This document shows positions 11,058-23,064 of a DNA stretch of 64,000 bases, in pieces. Positions within the stretch are counted from its first letter, which is position 1; each line of letters begins with the position of its first letter. The notes under the pieces were generated by a model. It saw only the letters and a list, made by a program, of their open reading frames with translations. It was not told the origin of the DNA and did not search any database. Source of the stretch: Reticulitermes speratus (taxonomy: Eukaryota; Arthropoda; Insecta; Blattodea; Rhinotermitidae); NCBI GenBank assembly GCA_021186555.1, contig JAJKFL010000010.1:496001-560000 (forward strand), read 5' to 3'. Position numbers and translations under genes: made by a program.

Positions 11058-11295
11058 CAGTCGGTATGACGACTACGCTATGGGTTGGACGGCCGAAGAA
11101 TCGAGGTTCAATTACCAGCAGACATTTCTCTTCTCGCATCCAGACCGGCTCTGGTGCCCACCCAGAGTCTGGCAGTGGAGACGGCCACTCGGCTCTATCT
11201 AGTGCCCAGATACCGAATGAACGGCCTTATACCTCCACTTCTCCATACGTCTTCATGGCGTGGAGAGGGACTTTACTTTCTCATTCACCACAGTT
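11058..11295 (+). mobile_element. SINE, tRNA-derived, related to family A
   Basis: The plus strand starts atctcagtcggtatgacgac (A-box-like), has a B-box-like cgaggttcaatta, the shared cagaccggctctggtgccca block and a 3' part with acctccacttctccatacg. It ends beside a 13-bp C run at 11301. Diverged from the main family A copies. Confidence 0.65.
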
Positions 11296-11300
11296 TACAA

Positions 11301-11313
11301 CCCCCCCCCCCCC
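11301..11313. repeat. Poly-C tract
   Basis: Thirteen consecutive C. Homopolymers of this kind recur in the window and are prone to length errors. Confidence 0.95.
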
Positions 11314-11397
11314 AAAAGCGGTAGATATTACAATCAGCTTTATGTTTTATTTCCTGTACCGATCCTCCTGCGATGAACTGTTTTCGGCATTCTGGTA

Positions 11398-11475
11398 TTG
11401 TGGAACGTGACGCCGTGTGTTTCCCGACGTTTCGAAAGAACAAGTGTCTTCATCTTTAAGGGTTGAGGGGTCTAC
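11398..11475 (-). ncRNA. Hammerhead-like motif, family F
   Basis: Minus strand: cccttaaagatgaagacac, a loop, tttcgaaacgtcgggaaac. Same layout and orientation as 10868-10975, with CCC/GGG flanks and a GTC preceding GGG. The core box is degenerate, so activity is doubtful. Confidence 0.4.
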
Positions 11476-12306
11476 CGTCCTCGCATATGGCAATCTTCTT
11501 GGACCCCTGACCCCTAAAGATACGTTCTCTCGAAAGGTCAAGAAACATTAACCCAGCGACTAGGTGTCACATTCCAGAAGACCAAAAGGTTCAACAGAAT
11601 CACTGTAAAGGTCCCGCATCTTCTTTTCATAGATTTCAATTCTGATTTCATGCAAACAGCGGACAATAACTGGCCGATACAAAACGAAATTAAATTCGAC
11701 ATATAAAGTTTTGTTGTTCGCTGCTAGCAATACACAATTTCATCGAAATTCGATCATTAGTTCCGGAAATGAAACATTCAAACTACTGCTTTGCAGTGTT
11801 CATCCGATGTATATCATACAGCCAGCCCCCCCCCCCCCCCCCCCCAAATGTTAGATTGGGCTCAGGCAGTGCGCATGTGCGGACCAACTACGGCTATTCC
11901 CTTAGTCAGTGTCAGCAAGCTGCTCGACCGGGCGGTACCGCTGTGCTATGTAGACCGCATCGCAAGTACAATCAGTCCTTACAATTCTGGGACACACACT
12001 ACCTTTGTCTTGGACAGGCACAGCCGGCATAGTGCCTTAAATAGACCACACCACTTCGTGTCACCCTGAATTATTGACAGAATAAATACACCATCGATAC
12101 ATTAATAAATGAACGCACCTTCATATATTTCCGCGGTTAAGAAATAGTGGAGCTATACCTATATTCCCTAATATGCCGACGTGGCGTGTACAAAGAAAAC
12201 TTCACATTTACCTCTAACGAAGAAACAAAATGACACAACTGGGCACAGTGCGACGACACTGCAGGTGAAGCACACTTCGCTACTAGAATTTGTGGTACAT
12301 ATGTGC
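11476..12306. other. Unannotated stretch with 20-bp poly-C
   Basis: Contains a run of 20 C at 11826-11845. Otherwise I recognise nothing; short frames across the C run are composition artefacts. Confidence 0.5.
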
Positions 12307-12645
12307 TTAAACCTTTAAAGCCCAGTGGTCACTATATGTACCACCATGTTTAACATTCACAAATTCTACGTTCTGTCCACACAGTGTATTTATGTGTTTT
12401 GTGTGGATCTCAGAACAAACAGCGATTATTTCACTGTACAGCATTAACTGATTGGTTTGTATAACTGAGACGGAGTGTGTTTACTGCGCGGTACGGACTG
12501 TATTTATGTGTTTTGTGTGGATCTCAGAACAAACAGCGATTATTTCACTGTACAGCATTAACTGATTGGTTTGTATAACTGAGACGGAGTGTGTTTACAG
12601 CGCGGTACGGACTCAGTCTTCATATGCAATTCAGTTAATCTTGGT
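12307..12645 (-). mobile_element. 114-bp repeat element, locus 3 (cap + 2 units + tail)
   Basis: In reverse orientation: TTAA at 12307, then acctttaaagcccagtgg and the rest of the cap, two 114-bp units, and the tail gactcagtcttcatatgc followed by aattcagttaatc. This is one of the cleanest single-module copies and shows both ends. Confidence 0.85.
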
Positions 12646-12926
12646 CCTAAAAACGCTCTTCTGCCTTATATTCACAGTTCATGCAGTCCACCCGACGATT
12701 AAATTCAGAATTTCCGCCCAAACGCAACCCTTCCCCAGTTTATCAAAACTGTCACAATGCTGCCCTCCAAACACAAACTCAGCCCCAATGCTCAGCTTCT
12801 CCCCTCTGCTGCACACTGCCAACAGTCCACTTCACATCACGCTACCTTTCCTCCTGCCCATCTTTACCACAAGACGAGCGCCCACTGCCTGGGAACATTC
12901 AGATCAGTAAACTTACTTTCCCTATA

Positions 12927-12962
12927 ATAATAATAATAATAATAAATAATAATAATAAATAC
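12927..12962. repeat. (AAT)n microsatellite
   Basis: About 12 imperfect ATA/AAT trinucleotides. Confidence 0.9.
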
Positions 12963-13334
12963 CCCCCCTTTCTCTCGGTCTTTAAGGGGTTAATGGCCCA
13001 CTGTATTTCCGAATTCAAGATACCAATAAACTGGAAACACTAAGACGCCGGTCGGACAGCGGACATCGGACCAGCATAGTGTCCTGGAGTGTGCCATCAC
13101 GAACGGCAACAGACACGGAAATCAATACATATCAATTTCATGCTCTGTGAATGGTCATAGGTGAACGCCTGCTGACAAGCGGGTCCACTGACACACACAT
13201 GGGCATCTGGAGAATTAAAACGTTAATACTATACAGCCGACATGACGTCACTGACACTAGCTGCGTGCAGTTCAAAGTCGTGCAGCATCGAGTGGCTGAA
13301 AGAATTCGTGAACAGCATTGCAAACGGTGCATTC

Positions 13335-13393
13335 CGTGACGCAGTACACAGGCGTTCTTTACTTTCAAAATGTCATACGGTTTCACGGTACAC
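13335..13393 (-). repeat. Dispersed repeat E, copy 1
   Basis: A segment with ccgtgacgcagtacacaggc and the following ttctttactttcaaaatg and tcatacggtttcac recurs nearly unchanged at 63935-64000. On the minus strand both copies read MxxxKPYDILKVKNA, but the open frame is short. Probably part of a larger unclassified transposable element. Confidence 0.6.
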
Positions 13394-13445
13394 AAATCAG
13401 TGTAATTTCATTTACTCCCACAACAAAAGTACGGCCTTTCCTGCA

Positions 13446-13484
13446 CCGATTTTCACGAAACTTTGTGAGTTTCGTGAAAATCGG
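13446..13484. repeat. Perfect 17-bp inverted repeat (hairpin)
   Basis: ccgattttcacgaaact, five bases, then its exact complement. The surrounding 13.4-13.9 kb keeps returning to related motifs (gaaatttcaccaaaatcag, gaatttcgtgaaaatctg), which suggests an old transposon remnant. I cannot name it. Confidence 0.85.
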
Positions 13485-14720
13485 CGCTGGGAAGGATTTA
13501 TGTCCTTCACGTACAGATCTCTTATACGAAATTTCACCAAAATCAGGCAATAAATTATGCCCCTCAGTAATGTATGGATTTCACTGTTTTTCAGTTTCCA
13601 CTAAATAAATTTTTGTACCCATCTTCTGTAACGAATTTTGTCCAAATCGCATGCAAAATATCGAAAGCACAAAAAAAAAAGTAATTTACGCCTTTAAGCT
13701 AAACATCTACTACTACGCCGATTCTTAGAAGACCCAAAATTCTGACCAGCATTCCATGAACATGTTCTACATAGAATTTCCCCGAAAAATCGGTCAATAA
13801 ATATTGAATTTACAATTTCACTTCCGCTCTTAAGGATGATTACCACTCAGCTGACAAATTTTATGAAGAACTCCTATACGGAATTTCGTGAAAATCTGTA
13901 GCTGATCACAACAGTTATGACGATGAGCTTCGATAAGCCGCGATGTATACAGTATGACCACCACTTAAATGTACTTAAACAAATCCTTACGGCCGTTAAG
14001 CAGTGTATTACCATATAACGGTATTATCACACATTATTACGACGCTCGGCTGTATCTTATCACGTGGTCTTCAGAGATCATCTAACACACGTACCTTACA
14101 CACAACACACACCACATTCACACACAAGGTGTCAGTCGTGCCTTACAAGTAACAGTGTATTTAAATCGGCTGCAGCCACTTGCAACGTGCACAAGCTAAC
14201 AAAACTGTGTCCCGTTCTACTGGTAATAAAACAACTGACGAACGAAGCGCAGAACAATTCTACCGCATTCACCTACCACTACGTCACCGCACTAAAACGA
14301 ACAGCGATACACAACGTCTGCTCGTTCAGACGCGCGGTAAACAACTGACTAGCGCGGTGGGCTTGGCTTGGCTTGGCTCGGCAGCAGCGTCCGGTAGAGA
14401 TACGGGCACGGGACGCATGCGCACTGGAAACATATGCCATTATTCCCGCAAACAATATAACGCCCTTTACTGAAAGCAAGTCATTATCATACAAGCAGTC
14501 TGGAAGCAACAGCGCATTATACGTGCTGTGTACGTAGGTAATGCACTGTATCGAGATACCGGCGAAGCTGTAACACCGATACCGAACTGGCGCAATCAAA
14601 ATTGGTACACATAAACTGTGGAGTTTAATGCTGGAATGCTGAAAATAATTGTATGACACAAACATGTAACGCGGTGCACTCTGCGGAGAAAAAAATTCTA
14701 TTTATTTAATCAAGCAAATT
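13485..14720. other. Unannotated stretch
   Basis: No recognisable gene. Scattered fttcgtgaaaatc-type motifs up to about 13900 suggest degraded repeats. A short ggcttggcttggcttggctcgg run occurs near 14358. Confidence 0.4.
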
Positions 14721-14721
14721 C

Positions 14722-14965
14722 AGAGCCTGGATAGCTCAGTGGGTGTAGTGATAACGCCACACGATTGACGTGCCACGAACATTTGCTTCTTTCCAGGCAG
14801 GAAAAAGAGATTCTGGGGTTATGGGGCACACCTAGCCTCCTATTTATGGGATACCGGGGCAGAGCGGCTGGGTCGTGCAGCTGACCAGTCACCCCATCTA
14901 CTGCCGAAGTTTTGCACGTCAGTGAACGTGAATCACAACGTGCGGTAAGGGCCCTCAAACATCGA
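14722..14965 (+). mobile_element. tRNA-derived SINE, family A-like
   Basis: Starts with cctggatagctcagtggg, a clear tRNA A-box-like head, and keeps the family A order: a cacacctagcctcctat block, gggataccggggcagagcgg, and a ccccatctactgccgaagtt block. The B box is decayed. The copy is clearly diverged from the younger ones at 25-26 kb and 54.6 kb. Confidence 0.7.
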
Positions 14966-15061
14966 CCCAGGACTACTTAATAATGTCTATATTCTAAATA
15001 CTGAAGCAAATTTGTCCATAGGCCTTGGAGGCCTGTATCTCCACACTTTCTTATCTATTTA

Positions 15062-15300
15062 CATTTCCTGTACATGCCAATGGGGCATACAGGAGAAGCA
15101 GAAGCACAGCTCCACTCATTCATAACCTCGGCACTAGTTTCAGATGAGTGCTGAGCTTCAGGACCGACTGCTGTACGCCGGTAGCCGCTGGGTACGAGGC
15201 TACGTACAGTCAGTATGGACGCAGCAGATAACAGAACTGCCTCCCATATCAGAAATCGAACACTGGTCCCTCGGTTGTAAAACAAGTAATGTTCTTCATA
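15062..15300 (-). mobile_element. SINE family A-like, diverged
   Basis: Minus strand: the gcacagctccactcattcat and aacctcggcactag blocks correspond to the family A 3' body. The distal part has an ATCAGAAATCGAACACTGGTC B-box-like stretch. The copy is old. Confidence 0.55.
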
Positions 15301-15599
15301 CAGGGCGTTTATTCTCGGAGCTGGGCATTGCTGTTCCTCCTTAGGTCACAATAAGACTCTCTGCCCGAAGATGCAAATTTCGTGGTTTTCTGGGCTCCGC
15401 CAGGCATATCTTACAACAGGCAACGACCAATTCTTCGACAGCATTTAGTAGTAAATCTTTTAAAATAAGTTTACCGTTCTACGTACTATAACTAATGCAG
15501 ATCAGAGGGAGTCACCGTTTACAAAACATGGCGTCTCTTTCATGGAATCAAAGTCTTTCGTAGATTTAACCGTTTAGAGACTAGTGATTAAGCACTTCA

Positions 15600-16970
15600 A
15601 GTACCGCTATCTTTAACATTCACAAATTGTACGTTCTGCCCACACAGTGTATTTATGTGTTTTGTGTGGATCTCAGAACAAACAGCGATTATTTCACTAT
15701 ACAGCATTAACTGACTGGTTTGTATAACTGAGACGGAGTGTGTTTACTGCGCGGTACGGACTGTATTTATGTGTTTTGTGTGGATCTCAGAACAAACAGC
15801 GATTATTTCACTATACAGCATTAACTGACTGGTTTGTATAACTGAGACGGAGTGTGTTTACTGCGCGGTACGGACTGAATCTTTATATATAATTCAGGTT
15901 AATATTAGCCCAGTGGTTACTATATGTACCACCAAGTTTAACATTCACAAATTCTACGTTCTGCCCACACAGTGTATTTATGTGTTTTGTGTGGATCTCA
16001 GAACAAACAGCGATTATTTCACTATACAGCATTAACTGACTGGTTTGTATAACTGAGACGGAGTGTGTTTTATGCGCGGTACGAACTGTATTTATGTGTT
16101 TTGTGTGGATCTCAGAACAAACAGCGATTATTTCACTGTACAGCATTAACTGACTGGTTTGTATAACTGAGACGGAGTGTGTTTACTGCGCTGTACGGAC
16201 TGTATTTATGTGTTTTGTGTGGATCTCAGAACAAACAGCGATTATTTCACTATACAGCATTAACTGACTGGTTTGTATAACTGAGACGGAGTGTTTACTG
16301 CGCGGTACGGACTGAATCTTTATATATAATTCAGGTTAATATTAGCCCAGTGGTTACTATATGTACCACCAGTTTAACATTCACAAATTCTACGTTCTGC
16401 CCACACAGTGTATTTATCTGATTTGTGTGGATCTCAGAACAAACGCGATTATTTCACTATACAGCATTAACTGATTGGTTTGTATAACTGAGACGTAGTG
16501 TGTTTACTGCGCGGTATGAACTGAATCTTTATATATAATTCAGGTTAATATTAGCCCAGTGGTTACTATATGTACCACCAGGTTTAACACTCACAAATTC
16601 TACGTTCTGCCCACACAGCGTATTTATGTGTTTTGTGTGGATCTCAGAACAAACTGCGATTATTTCACTGTACAGCATTAACTGACTGGTTTGTATAACT
16701 GAGACGAGTGTGTTTACTGCGCGGTACGGACTGTATTTATGTGTTTTGTGTGGATCTCAGAACAAACAGCGATTATTTCACTGTACAGCATTAACTGACT
16801 GGTTTGTATAACTGAGACGGAGTGTGTTTACTGCGCGGTACGGACTGTATTTATGTGTTTTGTGTGGATCTCAGAACAAACAGCGATTATTTCACTGTAC
16901 AGCATTAACTGACTGGTTTGTATAACTGAGACGGAGTGTGTTTACTGCTCGGTACGGAATGAGTCTTTTA
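15600..16970 (-). mobile_element. 114-bp repeat element, locus 4 (four modules)
   Basis: Four successive cap-units-tail modules in the same reverse orientation: a truncated first cap and two units, then modules with three, one and three units. The junctions are the same each time: a tail reading gaatctttatatataattc and ggttaatatta, then the next cap gcccagtggttac. This is the longest composite of the family in this window. Confidence 0.85.
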
Positions 16971-17687
16971 ACGTGGTTACGGCCCTCGGTTTGCGAATGA
17001 TGCTCCAATTTGTTTTCTTTCTTGTGTCAATCTATTTTTATTTATCGAAACATATAATTCTTGCCAATGCTTAAATACAATGACTCGTATGACAGCTGAC
17101 TATGCCATTGCTAGATGGGACTTGCGAGATAGACGTCCTTCTTGTGGGATATGACGCAGTGTATGATGGTAGCTGTTCACCGACGTAACATAAGCTTGTT
17201 CTGGCAGTGTCTTATGGTAAGGCGTAGCCTGGCCCTCCAGAAGTGTTATACCATGGCTTTCGGTTCACAGAAGTCTGCATCATAAACGTGGCTTATTTCT
17301 TACTATAAAAGCTTCTCCAAACGCCTGTGCTGGATTCGTAACCTTATGTTCAAAGAAAACTGTATACTGCCACCAAGAACTTCTAAATACAGTATATCCA
17401 GCAACACATGTACCAGTGTTGTACGAGGCAGTCTTTGCAGAACACACTCAGGCGCTGATGTCGCCAGACTCTCAGCTCTACTGTTAACCAACCGCAAAGA
17501 GACTTTCATTCCTCATTTCCTTTCTGTGTCGCAGCGAATGAAACGTATTGTCCCCAGAATTTCCCGTTTTAGGGACTTTTGTCAGCGAGCTGTGTTTAGA
17601 GTGCACAGTTGTGTGCGTCATGCGAGCGCTTCATTTGTGAAAGTGTTCCATTTTGCGCCGTGAGCATCAGATCGTGCGTGCGCGCGC

Positions 17688-17689
<2 letters not shown>
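16971..17689. other. Unannotated stretch
   Basis: Near 17140 the plus strand carries gtgggatatgacgcagtg and gttcaccgacgtaaca, a decayed family F 5' region. Otherwise I recognise nothing. Confidence 0.4.

Positions 17690-17725
<36 letters not shown>
17690..17725. repeat. (TG)n microsatellite
   Basis: A CG/TG-alternating start followed by about 13 TG dinucleotides. Confidence 0.9.
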
Positions 17726-17727
<2 letters not shown>

Positions 17728-17792
17728 AGACAAAATTGCATATGGAGGATTCAGGTCTTCAGAGATGTGACGTTGTGTCGTTGGGTGAGTTC

Positions 17793-18567
17793 GGGAAATA
17801 ATCGCTGTTTGTTCTGAGATCCACACAAAACACATAAATACACTGTGTGGGCAGAACGTAGAATTTGTGAATGTTAAACGTGGTGGTACATATAGTGACC
17901 ACTGGGCTAATATTAACCTGAATTATATATAGATTCAGTTCGTACCGCGCAGTAAACACACTCCGTCTCAGTTATACAAACCAGTCAGTTAATGCTGTAC
18001 AGTGAAATAATCGCTGTTTGTTCTGAGATCCACACAAAACACATAAATACAGTCCGTACCGCGCAGTAAACACACTCCGTCTCAGTTATACAAACCAGTC
18101 AGTTAATGTTGTACAGTGAAATAATCGCTGTTTGTTCTGAGATCCACACAAAACACATAAATACAGTCCGTACCGCGCAGTAAACACACACCGTCTCAGT
18201 TATACAAACCAGTCAGTTAATGCTGTACAGTGAAATAATCGCTGTTTGTTCTGAGATCCACACAAAACACATAAATCCACTATGTGGGCAGAACGTAGAA
18301 TTTGTGAATGTTAAACATGGTGGTACATATAGTGACCACTGGGCTAATATTAACCTGAATTATATATAGATTCAGTTCGTACCGCGCAGTAAACACACTC
18401 CGTCTCAGTTATATAAACCAGTCAGTTAATGCAGTACAGTGAAATAATCGTTGTTTGTTCTGAGATCCACACAAAACACATAAATCCACTATGTGGGCAG
18501 AACGTAGAATTTGTGAATGTTAAACGTGATGGTACATATAGTGACCACTGGGCTTTAAAGGGTTAAC
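17793..18567 (+). mobile_element. 114-bp repeat element, locus 5 (three modules)
   Basis: In forward orientation: a partial unit and cap, a tail and three units with cap, a tail and one unit with cap. The last cap ends gggctttaaaggg directly followed by TTAA at 18563-18568. It faces locus 6 (18888) in inverted orientation with about 320 bp between. Confidence 0.85.
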
Positions 18568-18887
18568 TTCTATACTCGGCGCCTTCAACCGCCGATTTAA
18601 TCGATATTTTGGCATCGAGATGAAGTTCTAAAGGCTCACATGCTAAACAAACACGTTGACAGCGATCTCCCTGAGTTGTAACACAACGTGGGGGTTGGGC
18701 GTGGTACTGCGGCCCCCAGCGCCAGCCACAAGTGACGTCACCTTTGGGTACACGACACACCACTCTGGGAACATCTTGACCGGTACAGTACAAAGAAAAA
18801 TCCCAGCAACACTTCCAATCGGCAGAATTTGTCAACAGTCGATGGCGAACAATCTAAATGTGATGGTGTGTTAACAGAATAAATTCT
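18568..18887. other. Spacer between inverted loci 5 and 6
   Basis: About 320 bp of unique-looking sequence; the short frames on both strands show no family motif. Confidence 0.4.
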
Positions 18888-19507
18888 ATAACTGAGACGG
18901 AGTGTGTTTACTGCACGGTACGGACTGGGTCTTCAAATGTAATTCAGGTTAATATTAGCCCAGTGGTTACTAATGTACCGCTATGTTTAACATTCACAAA
19001 TTCTACGTTCTGCCCACACAGTGTATTTATCTGTTTTGTGTGGATCTCAGAACAAACAGCGATTATTTCACTGTACAGCATTAACTGATTGGTTTGTATA
19101 ACTGAGACAGAGTGTGTTTACTGTGCGGTACGAGCTGTATTTATGTGTTTTGTGTGGATCTCAGAACAAACAGCGATTATTTCACTGTACAGCATTAACT
19201 GACTGGTTTGTATAACTGAGACAGAGTGTGTTTACTGTGCGGTACGAACTGTATTTATGTGTTTTGTGTGGATCTCAGAACAAACAGCGATTATTTCACT
19301 GTACAGCATTAACTGACTGGTTTGTATAACTGAGACGGAGTGTGTTTACTGCGCGGTACGGACTGTATTTATGTGTTTTGTGTGGATCTCAGAACAAACA
19401 GCGATTATTTCACTGTACAGCATTAACTGACTGGTTTGTATAACTGAGACAGAGTGTGTTTACTGCGCGGTACGGACTCAGTTCGGCGGTCGTCTTTAAA
19501 GGGTTAA
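18888..19507 (-). mobile_element. 114-bp repeat element, locus 6
   Basis: In reverse orientation: partial unit, tail with gggtcttcaaatg, cap (about 18958-19020), four 114-bp units, and an end reading cggtcgtctttaaaggg followed by TTAA. Here CTTTAAAGGG-TTAA sits at the non-cap end, so both ends of the family can carry the same terminal sequence. Confidence 0.85.
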
Positions 19508-20180
19508 TGAAGTAAAATTTAGAATGGTTTTTTGTCTTGTACACACATCATTAGTAAGGTGACAATGGATGCTATGCAGAACTGATCCAAGCAGGATAGA
19601 CGCCAGCGTCGTGCTGAGGACAACATGAATGGCGGGGATTACGACATGTTTCAGTTGAAAGAACCAACCGTTATCAGCGTGCTGCGCGCACAGCCACTCA
19701 AATACCCTGCCACAGATCTGTCCCCCTTAACAATACCACTCCTGATAAAATGCCATTCGGAAACCATTATACAGCCCACTGGAAAGTCAAAGGCTAAACA
19801 CGACAAAGCCCATCTGTAGTTACACTTTCCATAGATAACCTTTCGCTGAACGACTTTTACAGCCCGATATTACCGTCCTGTAGACAGCATAAGGTCACAC
19901 TTGCACTCAATATGCACGCCACAAACTGGACGTCTTGGACACACAGCTACTGGACCAAGCAGTCCAATTAGCTGAAACGCACACTTGTTGTTCCTTTTAC
20001 GATGCTGATTTACTACACACACAACACCTTCCCCTTCAGAATCAATCACAAATACTTTTCATCTGTATTTTAATCTTTAATATGTATTTTAAACCACGTA
20101 CCACTTTTAAAATTTAACATTTTATATCTGTGCATTGGTTCAAGAACTTCTATAATATTACGATGTACCTATCACTTGTA
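19508..20180. other. Unannotated stretch
   Basis: No gene recognised. AT-rich from 20040 on, possibly part of the element that carries the hammerhead-like motif next to it. Confidence 0.4.
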
Positions 20181-20184
20181 ATGC

Positions 20185-20230
20185 ACCTCCCTGAAGATGG
20201 CCACATGAGTGGCCGAAATATGTAGGAGGT
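20185..20230 (+). ncRNA. Hammerhead-like ribozyme motif, best copy
   Basis: Visible parts in order: stem I strand ACCTCC (20185-20190), core CTGAAGA (20191-20197), a single T, stem II GGCCAC-ATGA-GTGGCC (20199-20214), GAAA (20215-20218), a short TATGTA, and stem I strand GGAGGT (20225-20230). This is the type I hammerhead order with a GTA (NUH-compatible) cleavage site. Departures are the extra T before stem II and a stem III of only about two base pairs. Penelope-like retroelements are known to carry such minimal hammerheads, and a dimer could be required for cleavage. Activity is not demonstrated. Confidence 0.6.
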
Positions 20231-20330
20231 ATACTGTGTGTATAATACACTGTCATACACTTATGTGCATTTATTGGTTTTGATATCATATCTAACTGCT
20301 CAATGCACAGTTAAGGATCAGTAAAAAAAA

Positions 20331-20690
20331 GTCAGTTAATGCTGTACAGTGAAATAATCGCAGTTTGTTCTGAGATCCACACAGAACACATAAATACACT
20401 GTGGGGGCAGAACGTAGAATTTGTGAATGTTAAACCTGGCGGTACATATAGTAATCACTGGGCTTTAGGTGTGCACATAAAGATTCAGTCCGTACCGCGC
20501 AGTAAACACACTCCGTCTCAGTTATACAAACCAGTCAGTTAATGTTGTACAGTGAAATAATCGCAGTTTGTTCTGAGATCCACACAAAACACATAAATAC
20601 ACTGTGGGGGCAGAACGTTAGAAATTAGTTGAATGTTTAAACCTGCGGTACATCATAGTATAGTAAACCAGACATGGGCGTGTGGTAGAT
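20331..20690 (+). mobile_element. 114-bp repeat element, locus 7
   Basis: A 5'-truncated unit (from 20331, after an A run), cap (about 20394-20466), a tail with cataaagattcagtccg, one full unit, and a second cap that becomes disordered after 20612 (several indels). Confidence 0.8.
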
Positions 20691-21671
20691 GGGAACACAG
20701 AGACAGAGCTTGCAACGAGCCGTCAGTGCTACAGATCAGTGTCACTACAGCATCTGTCCGGTCGCTGTTGTGATTAATGTGCAGACCAGTGACATTCGTT
20801 TCTTTGCGATCCAAAATTCACATATATCATAGAGCATTCAGGGGCGACAGCGGGCCATGACGTCACAGTTCCTGATGTGACGAAAGCAACAGACGCCTGC
20901 AGGAGCTGTTGACAAGCACAATACATTTAGGGCTTCTGAGTGTTTACAGAGTTAAGACGGCCGTCAATAGAACGATTACGTTCGGGCTTGAAGAACGGGA
21001 TTTGATGCCCAATAGGAAGAATTTCCCGCCCACACTCCATTTCGTAACGTTTCCCAACGAATACCGATCGCTTTGCCGTATATTCATTCATGGATTTTAA
21101 CTGCTGACGTCATAATTTTCAAGTAAATTTCTCAGTGAAAACATTTGGCGACGTGAAGTTGAGTATCGCTCCCTAATGCACTACAGAGCAAGCCAAGTTT
21201 CAGCACAAGTCAGCACCTGTCTCCAGCGGCTGTAACCATCGGACACCACTGTCACAAAATGCAGTCCATGTCGCAGGACTTTACTGCCGCTGTGGCAATA
21301 CAAAGGTACAAACGTCCGCCATTAACAAATCCTGAGCCACGTTCAGTCCAGCCAAATAACATCCCGCAACATCCACTACAAAATATCTACAGGTCTACCC
21401 TATGACTGTCCCAAATTGTGTCTTCCTTTACGTATTTCTCGTCACCCCCATGCGTGCTACATGTCCCCACATCTCACCTCCCTAGCCTATCACAATAACA
21501 TCACACGACAGACACACACTGCACAGCTCTACATTGTGCTGTTTGACCCATCAACCTGTCAGTTCCTACGCCTTCAGCATCGCCCTGAGACCTCCTGTCT
21601 GACACCGACACAAACACAAGAATTGGGCACAGTTTTGTGTTTTAATTTGCAGGCACTACTGAAGTCGGGGA
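20691..21671. other. Unannotated stretch
   Basis: No family recognised. The plus-strand frame 21416-21679 runs into the LINE fragment and is not convincing. Confidence 0.4.
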
Positions 21672-22270
21672 ATGCTTGATCATTCGGTGCAGGATCTTCT
21701 GTCTTCCAGTTTGCTATCCAAAAATACGAACAGCAAGATATACAGAACTATAATTTTGCCTGTTATTTTGTATGGGTGTGAGACTTGGTCTCTCGCACTG
21801 AGGGAGGAACATAGGCTGAGTGCGTTTGAGAATAGGGTGCTGAGGAGGATATTTGGGCCTAAGAGGGACGGGGTAACAGGGGAGTGGAGAAGAGTACATA
21901 ATGAGGAACTTAATGATCTGTACTCATCACCAGATATTATTCGGGTGATCAAATCAAGAAGAATGAGGTGGGCGGGGCATGTAGCACGTATGGGTGAGGG
22001 AAGAGATGCATACAGGATTTTGGTTAGGAGACCTGAGGGAAGGAGACCACTTGGAAGACCCAGGCGTAGATGGGAGGATAATATTAAAATGGATCTTCAA
22101 GAAGTGGGATTGGGAGGTATGGATTAGATTGATATGGCTCAGGATAGGGACAGGTGGCGGGCTGTTGTGAATGTGGTAATGAACCTTTGGGTACCGTAAA
22201 ATGCGGGGAATTTCTTGACTAGCTGAGGAACTGTTAGCTTCTCAAGAAGGACTCTGCTCCTTGGAGCAGT
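21672..22270 (+). mobile_element. RTE-like LINE, 3' end with ORF2 C-terminus
   Basis: The open frame 21672-22127 (151 codons) encodes the C-terminal part of a non-LTR retrotransposon polyprotein: [52 protein letters not shown] and [18 protein letters not shown] are all conserved downstream of the RT domain. After a stop at 22125-22127, blocks of the same protein ([11 protein letters not shown]) are still readable in frame, so at least one nonsense change separates it from the full ORF end. The 3' UTR runs to the ctcaagaaggactc block near 22250. RT and endonuclease are absent (5' truncation). This is the best preserved LINE copy here. Confidence 0.85.
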
Positions 22271-22776
22271 TAACACACATCATTAACTGAACGTCGCTCG
22301 AATAAACAGCGGTACCCGCAGGCACAAAGTTGCTCTCCTTACTGTCATTTGAACAGCAGCTCATCAACAATACGCGCTGCAGGCATTCCCGTCATCCAGT
22401 GAACTCAACAAACTGGCGATGCTAACATGCTTCCGCCCCAACATTTCTGATGGACGTAGCGATCTGTGGTATCTTCCTCATATCCTGCAAAGACCATGTT
22501 ACGTCGGTCCCCGTCAGGTGGCGAAAACAGCAGGTATGGAAGGTAGCAGTGAATGTGTTGAATAGGCAGTTGCGGACAGCCGACATGGGGGAATTCCCCA
22601 GCTTGGGGGTTGGATGAGGGGCTGACATTTCGTCGCGGTACAAAGTTAACATGTAACGGAAGGCCTCAGACTTAGAGAGATCCTCTGGAACGGCCTAAGA
22701 AGCAGGCATGTATGCGGTGAAGAGAATTTGACACACAGCTTGGTGGGGAAAGAGGCCACTTGGAACATGTGGACGT
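22271..22776. other. Unannotated stretch
   Basis: Nothing recognised beyond short chance frames. Confidence 0.4.
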
Positions 22777-23064
22777 AAAGGTAAAGCAATCCCATTACAG
22801 GCCTGGACAGGCCCTTAGGGTTCCAGGACGTTGAGGCTCCCAGATTTCTAGACAATCGGACATGAAGGTGGTAATGTTGTCAGCCCTACTAACCGGCCGC
22901 CTTCACCCCCAGGAAGTATTCCTGGTACTCATTTCTGTTAGAGGCTGAGTCGACCCCAGAGCCATAGTGCGGCCGAAAGGATTATGTCAATGAAAAATTC
23001 CAGTGACACCATCGAGAATCGAACCCGCGACTTCCGGCTTGTAGCGCAGTGCCTCAACCAACTA
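22777..23064 (-). mobile_element. SINE family C, tRNA-derived
   Basis: Minus strand: head with gcactgcgctacaagccgg and cgcgggttcgattctcg (B box), a body with ttttcattgacataatcc, and an end reading gggattgctttacctttac. The same family is complete with target duplications at 36131-36410. LINE sequence begins right after its head, so it may have inserted into a LINE fragment. Confidence 0.85.
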
